Below are positions 5,894-8,988 of a DNA stretch of 8,988 bases, piece after piece; position 1 is the stretch's first letter, and the number at the start of each line of letters is the position of its first letter. Origin of the DNA: Shewanella sp. (lineage in GTDB: Bacteria > Pseudomonadota > Gammaproteobacteria > Enterobacterales > Shewanellaceae); contig SDWK01000219.1 of NCBI GenBank assembly GCA_004195335.1, positions 1 through 8,988 on the forward strand. Direction: 5' to 3'. The notes under the pieces are model-generated. The model was not told the origin of the DNA and searched no databases. It saw nothing but the letters and a program-made list of their open reading frames with translations. Both the position numbers and the translations under genes were made by a program.

Positions 5894-6289
5894 TTAGCCT
5901 GTTTGCAACGTACCTTCAATCTCAGCCAGTGGTGAGTCAAAGCTGTTGAGTAGTGCAATATCTTCTTTGACCCGCATACCGATAAATTGTCCGCCTTCGA
6001 AGATCTCCATAGACTCGCAGGCCATTTCACCTTCGACAGTGCCTGTACTGGTGATGTTGAGCTTGCCGCACTTTAGTTTTCCTTTAAAGTGCCCCGCAAC
6101 TTTTAATTCAGCGCAGTTGAGTTCTCCCTCTACATAACCATCGACTTCGATCGTTACTTTATCGGTTGAGCTTATCTTACCGAAGACCTCACCACCGATT
6201 AACGCCTCTCCGGCGAAATGGCTTTCACCAGATAATTTTGTACCTGGAGCGACAAAGGTGAGTGCTGATTTTTTCTTTTTTCCGAACAT
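5894..6289 (-). CDS. Bactofilin, polymer-forming cytoskeletal protein
   Basis: 131 aa with a bactofilin domain (about residues 14-112) made of short repeated beta-strand segments with regular glycines, as in VEGELNCAELKVAGHFKGKL followed by KCGKLNITSTGTVEGEM. This is the right-handed beta-helix pattern of the family. Bactofilins self-assemble without nucleotide into filaments or patches under the inner membrane and position cell-wall or polysaccharide enzymes. The N-terminus MFGKKKKS resembles the short MF-plus-lysine membrane-targeting segment described for some bactofilins, and there is no transmembrane span. GGAAGGGA immediately upstream is a strong ribosome binding site. It lies 130 bases downstream of napF on the same strand; the gap could hold its own promoter, so operon membership is uncertain. 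The local role (shape, stalk, motility or polysaccharide) cannot be told from sequence. Confidence 0.9.
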   Translation of the reverse strand: MFGKKKKSALTFVAPGTKLSGESHFAGEALIGGEVFGKISSTDKVTIEVDGYVEGELNCAELKVAGHFKGKLKCGKLNITSTGTVEGEMACESMEIFEGGQFIGMRVKEDIALLNSFDSPLAEIEGTLQTG

Positions 6290-6419
6290 ATCCCTTCCGA
6301 ATAAAATGGTCTATCACTGACTTTATGATGTCCAGATACTAACCTTAATTTAACAATAAAAAAACCACTAATATTTGGCACTCCAATGTCATTATTTTGG
6401 CTCTGTTTATTGCTTGGTA

Positions 6420-6899
6420 TTACGTATTACTTAATACGATTGAATGACTGGGGCAGGGGGCGACACAGGCGCCGCAACCGTTACACATATCGGTATCTAT
6501 CTGAGGTTGAGGAGCTTTACCTACCGCGGGGATAAAACTGATGGCGCGTGGGTCGCACGCATCTTTACAGCTCTGACACCAGACTCCCTGATGGGCCAGG
6601 CAAGTCTCAGTGATAGTAGCTTTGAGTTGCCAGGCTTGTTCACTGGTATCACGAAATAATGGCTCAGGGCACGCCTCGACACATTTTTGGCAAAAAGTGC
6701 ATTCATCGATGCTAAAGTTAACTTCAGGAAAACCGCCGTCTCCTTTGACAATAATCTTGGTTTCACAGGCCTGAATACATTTATCGCAACGGGTGCAGAT
6801 ATCGGTAAATTCGATATCTGTTTTGCTCCAAGGCGGTCTGATGGCCGTGGATTTTTTTCGACTGAAAAGACGGCGACGACTCTGGTTGATGTTGCTCAT
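6420..6899 (-). CDS. napF: NapF, ferredoxin-type protein with four [4Fe-4S] sites
   Basis: Cytoplasmic iron-sulfur protein, 159 aa, close to E. coli NapF (164). The 16 cysteines fall into four groups: C35/38/41/45, C67/70/73/77, C100/108/111/115 and C139/142/145/149. The third group has the NapF-type spacing (one distant cysteine, then CxxCxxxC). The N-terminus (SRRRLFSRKK, then AIRPPWS) also matches NapF. The arginine cluster is not followed by a hydrophobic core, so it is not a Tat signal. In E. coli and Paracoccus-type systems NapF interacts with the NapA precursor in the cytoplasm and is thought to help its Fe-S or Mo cofactor maturation. No other nap gene is in the window; it lies between galE and a bactofilin gene. 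The ribosome binding site is weak (AAAGAG at long spacing). Confidence 0.9.
   Translation of the reverse strand: MSNINQSRRRLFSRKKSTAIRPPWSKTDIEFTDICTRCDKCIQACETKIIVKGDGGFPEVNFSIDECTFCQKCVEACPEPLFRDTSEQAWQLKATITETCLAHQGVWCQSCKDACDPRAISFIPAVGKAPQPQIDTDMCNGCGACVAPCPSHSIVLSNT
6423..6438. other. Small palindrome over the napF stop codon
   Basis: CGTATT and AATACG are 6-bp inverted arms around ACTT, covering the last codons and stop of napF. It is too AT-rich and short to be a clear terminator. Confidence 0.25.
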
Positions 6900-6944
6900 T
6901 GACTTAATCTCTTTAAAGAAGGAGCTGGTACATTGAATCCTGAA

Positions 6945-6972
6945 GTGTTCGCGGCTAAAGCCGCTCCTACAT
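6945..6972 (-). repeat. REP-type extragenic palindrome
   Basis: Read on the minus strand, GTAGGAGCGGCTTTAGCCGC followed by GAACAC matches the well-known REP form of Pseudomonas and related gammaproteobacteria (GTAGGAGCGG... ending GCGAA). The core GCGGCT-AA-AGCCGC (6951-6964) is a 6-bp GC-rich stem in an otherwise AT-rich gap. Such REPs are mobilised by RAYT (TnpA-REP) transposases; none is encoded here. It stands 46-73 bases before napF, between galE and napF, where it may also attenuate read-through or protect galU-galE mRNA. Confidence 0.75.
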
Positions 6973-7024
6973 GGTGAATTTCAAACGACTGCAATACCAA
7001 CCCCTTCTTTTTTAAACCCGAAAC

Positions 7025-7044
7025 CTAGCTCTTCTTTTAGCTAG
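7025..7044 (-). terminator. Weak stem-loop at the galE 3' end
   Basis: CTAGCT (7025-7030) and AGCTAG (7039-7044) are inverted arms around an eight-base loop, overlapping the galE stop. The minus-strand continuation is GTTTCGGGTTT, a poor T-run. It could be a weak terminator before napF. Confidence 0.3.
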
Positions 7045-8050
7045 AATACCCATTTGGGTTAGTCGATTGCCATTTCCAGCTACTTTTTGCCATATCTTCC
7101 AGCGTATGAGTCGCTTGCCAGCCGAGTTCCGTTTTGGCTTTTTGAGGCGCGGCATAACAGGCGGCAATATCTCCGGGCCGGCGCTCAACAATTTGATATG
7201 GAATCGGCTTACCGCAGGCCTTTTCGAAGGCTTTGATCATATCGAGGACACTGTATCCTTGACCCGTACCTAAGTTGTAAGTGACCAAACCTGGTTGGGT
7301 GTTGAGTTTTTCAAGGGCTCTCAAATGGCCAACAGCTAAATCGACAACATGAATATAGTCGCGTACGCCGGTACCATCATGAGTGGGATAATCTCCACCA
7401 AACACACTCAACTTTTCTCTTTTCCCCACGGCCACCTGAGCAATAAAAGGCATCAGGTTATTGGGAATGTCATTAGGATCTTCACCGATGCGACCACTAA
7501 CATGAGCGCCTACCGGGTTAAAATAGCGTAACCGAGCGATATTCCAGCTGGGGTCGGCATGATGGAGATCATGTAATATCTGTTCAACCATGAGCTTAGA
7601 TTGGCCGTAGGGGTTAGTGGCGCCCGTAGGGAAGTCTTCAGTGATAGGTAAACTGGCCGGATCACCATAAACGGTAGCCGAAGAGCTAAATACTAGGTTT
7701 TTGACGTTATTCGCCGCCATAACTTCACAAAGCACTAAGGTTCCGGTGACATTGTTTTCATAATATTTAAGTGGTTGAGCCACGGATTCACCGACGGCTT
7801 TTAGGCCAGCAAAATGGATAACGGATTGAATATCATGGTCAGTAAATATTTTCTGTAAGAACGGTTTATTGAGTACGTCACCTTGATAAAAGGTGACTGT
7901 TTTTCCTGTGATACCTTCGACTCGGTGTAGTGCTTCGATACTCGAATTGACCAGGTTATCTACGATGATCACCTCCTGGCCAGAGTTTAAAAGTTCAACC
8001 ACGGTATGACTTCCAATATATCCTGCGCCGCCAGTAACTAATATGGTCAT
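7037..8050 (-). CDS. galE: UDP-glucose 4-epimerase GalE
   Basis: Interconverts UDP-glucose and UDP-galactose in the Leloir pathway and for polysaccharide synthesis. It is a cytoplasmic, NAD-binding extended SDR enzyme of 337 aa (E. coli GalE 338). Visible features: Rossmann glycine motif GGAGYIG at 7-13, DN at 31-32, catalytic S124 in SSSATVYG, Y148 and K152 in NPYGQSK, and the C-terminal substrate region with ERRPGDIA. Its ATG shares one base with the galU stop (TAATG), and the AAGG ribosome binding site about 10 bases upstream lies inside the galU 3' end, so the two are probably translationally coupled. With no other galactose-catabolic genes near, it more likely serves sugar-nucleotide supply than galactose use. 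Confidence 0.97.
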   Translation of the reverse strand: MTILVTGGAGYIGSHTVVELLNSGQEVIIVDNLVNSSIEALHRVEGITGKTVTFYQGDVLNKPFLQKIFTDHDIQSVIHFAGLKAVGESVAQPLKYYENNVTGTLVLCEVMAANNVKNLVFSSSATVYGDPASLPITEDFPTGATNPYGQSKLMVEQILHDLHHADPSWNIARLRYFNPVGAHVSGRIGEDPNDIPNNLMPFIAQVAVGKREKLSVFGGDYPTHDGTGVRDYIHVVDLAVGHLRALEKLNTQPGLVTYNLGTGQGYSVLDMIKAFEKACGKPIPYQIVERRPGDIAACYAAPQKAKTELGWQATHTLEDMAKSSWKWQSTNPNGYSS

Positions 8051-8970
8051 TAATTTATATCCTTATCGAAGTCTTCTACCAAATTTTTCAGGTAATTTTT
8101 GAAATCAGTTCCAATCTCTTTATGACGCAGGGCGTGCTCAACGCAGGCCTGCATATAACCTTGCTTATTACCACAGTCGTGGCTCTTACCTTTCATGTAG
8201 TAAGCATTAACCGTCTTCTTCTCCATCATCATGGCGATGGCATCGGTTAGCTGAATCTCATCGCCAGCTCCGGCGGGGGTCTTAGCCAATAGTGGCCAGA
8301 TATCAGCAGGCAAGATATAGCGTCCCACAACGGAAAGGTTAGAGGGTGCTTCATCTATACTGGGCTTTTCTACCAGCTGAACCAGAGGTTTGGAATCACC
8401 GGGTTGAAGCTCCTGCCCGTTAACGTCTGCGATACCATATTGGTTAACCTGATCTTCCGGCACGCCTTCTACCATTATTTGGCCGATATCTGTGTCTTCA
8501 AACAGTCTAACCATCTCAGCCAGATTATCTTTATTGAGGTTGCAACTGGCTTCGTCGACGATCACATCGGGCAGCAACACGGCAAAAGGTTCATCGCCTA
8601 CCACTGATTTAGCACATAAAATGGCATGTCCTAAGCCTTTAGCCTGAGATTGGCGTACGCTGATAACCGTGACCCCTTTGGGACAAATTGATTGAACTTC
8701 GGTTAATAGTTGACGTTTAACACGTCTTTCTAATTGAGCTTCGAGCTCGAAACTGGTATCGAAATGGTTTTCAATCGGGTTTTTACTGGCATGAGTCACT
8801 AATACAATTTCATTGATACCGGCCGCAATGGCTTCATTAACGACATATTGTATTAATGGTTTATCGACGACCGGCAACATCTCTTTTGGAATAGCTTTAG
8901 TGGCCGGAAGCATCCTTGTTCCCAGTCCTGCGACAGGGATAACGGCTTTACGAATTCTTTGTGGTTTCAT
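8050..8970 (-). CDS. galU: UTP-glucose-1-phosphate uridylyltransferase GalU
   Basis: Makes UDP-glucose from UTP and glucose-1-phosphate in the cytoplasm; UDP-glucose feeds GalE, LPS core, capsule and related glycans. 306 aa, full length (E. coli 302). The nucleotidyltransferase signature [17 protein letters not shown] starts at residue 15. Further features are VDKP (35-38), LLPDV (132-136, metal-binding Asp), VEKP (200-203), [12 protein letters not shown] (234-245) and HDCGNKQGY (264-272). The ATG at 8970 has AAAGGGA close upstream and gives the standard [15 protein letters not shown] start. A GTG in frame at 8988 would add six residues but is at the window edge and is less likely. The promoter lies outside the window. 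galU and galE overlap by one base and form a transcription unit that may extend to napF. Confidence 0.97.
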   Translation of the reverse strand: MKPQRIRKAVIPVAGLGTRMLPATKAIPKEMLPVVDKPLIQYVVNEAIAAGINEIVLVTHASKNPIENHFDTSFELEAQLERRVKRQLLTEVQSICPKGVTVISVRQSQAKGLGHAILCAKSVVGDEPFAVLLPDVIVDEASCNLNKDNLAEMVRLFEDTDIGQIMVEGVPEDQVNQYGIADVNGQELQPGDSKPLVQLVEKPSIDEAPSNLSVVGRYILPADIWPLLAKTPAGAGDEIQLTDAIAMMMEKKTVNAYYMKGKSHDCGNKQGYMQACVEHALRHKEIGTDFKNYLKNLVEDFDKDIN

Positions 8971-8988
8971 TATTTCCCTTTCATACAC

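Noticed and set aside
6840..6899. Twin-arginine export signal in NapF (SRRRLF)
   Set aside because: No hydrophobic core follows the arginines, and NapF family members are cytoplasmic.
6900..6945. FNR-type site upstream of napF
   Set aside because: The nearest match (TTTAAAGAGATTAA) departs too far from TTGAT-N4-ATCAA to claim.
8971..8988. Longer GalU starting at GTG 8988
   Set aside because: The ATG at 8970 has a good AAAGGGA site and gives the standard family N-terminus; the extra codons cover that ribosome binding site.

Overview
The window looks like a chromosomal segment of a marine gammaproteobacterium of the Shewanella type. The base for this is the mix of proteins (YcdX-type PHP phosphatase, Wzi-type outer-membrane protein, Mak-type ROK kinase, ElyC, a probable DUF2982 protein, bactofilin, NapF, GalE, GalU), their gammaproteobacterial sequence character, and long AT-richer intergenic stretches. 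The genus is inferred from recalled family sequences and gene neighbourhood, not from a search. There is no phage, transposase, integrase, CRISPR array, rRNA or tRNA that I can see.

Layout. Positions 1-92 may hold the C-terminal end of an upstream plus-strand gene. A plus-strand PHP phosphatase (ycdX, 267-1007) converges on a minus-strand Wzi-like outer-membrane protein (1070-2533), with a 12-bp perfect stem-loop between them acting as a likely two-way terminator. A gap of about 560 bp separates the divergent wzi-like gene and the plus-strand sugar kinase mak (3111-4001). It holds candidate hairpins, a three-copy 48-bp-period repeat and a possible mak promoter. Next come elyC (4238-4993) and a membrane-anchored DUF2982-type protein (5027-5704, TTG start), closely spaced and probably co-transcribed. 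The last part runs on the minus strand, in transcription order galU (8970-8050), galE (8050-7037), napF (6899-6420) and bactofilin (6289-5894). galU and galE overlap by one base. The galE-napF gap carries a REP-type palindrome.

How the genes fit together. GalU and GalE supply UDP-glucose and UDP-galactose for surface polysaccharides. Wzi-family proteins hold capsule-type polysaccharide at the outer membrane, ElyC acts in inner-membrane envelope biogenesis, bactofilin is a polymerising scaffold, and Mak phosphorylates free hexoses. Cell envelope and sugar metabolism are therefore the main theme, with NapF (cytoplasmic iron-sulfur protein of periplasmic nitrate reductase maturation) as the outlier.

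The genes themselves are ordinary housekeeping or accessory genes, and I found no convincing new multi-gene system. The less usual signals are small-scale: an 18-bp tandem duplication that copies the ribosome binding site and start codon of the wzi-like gene, several unrelated degenerate tandem repeats each confined to one intergenic gap, an orphan napF, and a TTG-started unknown membrane protein paired with elyC.
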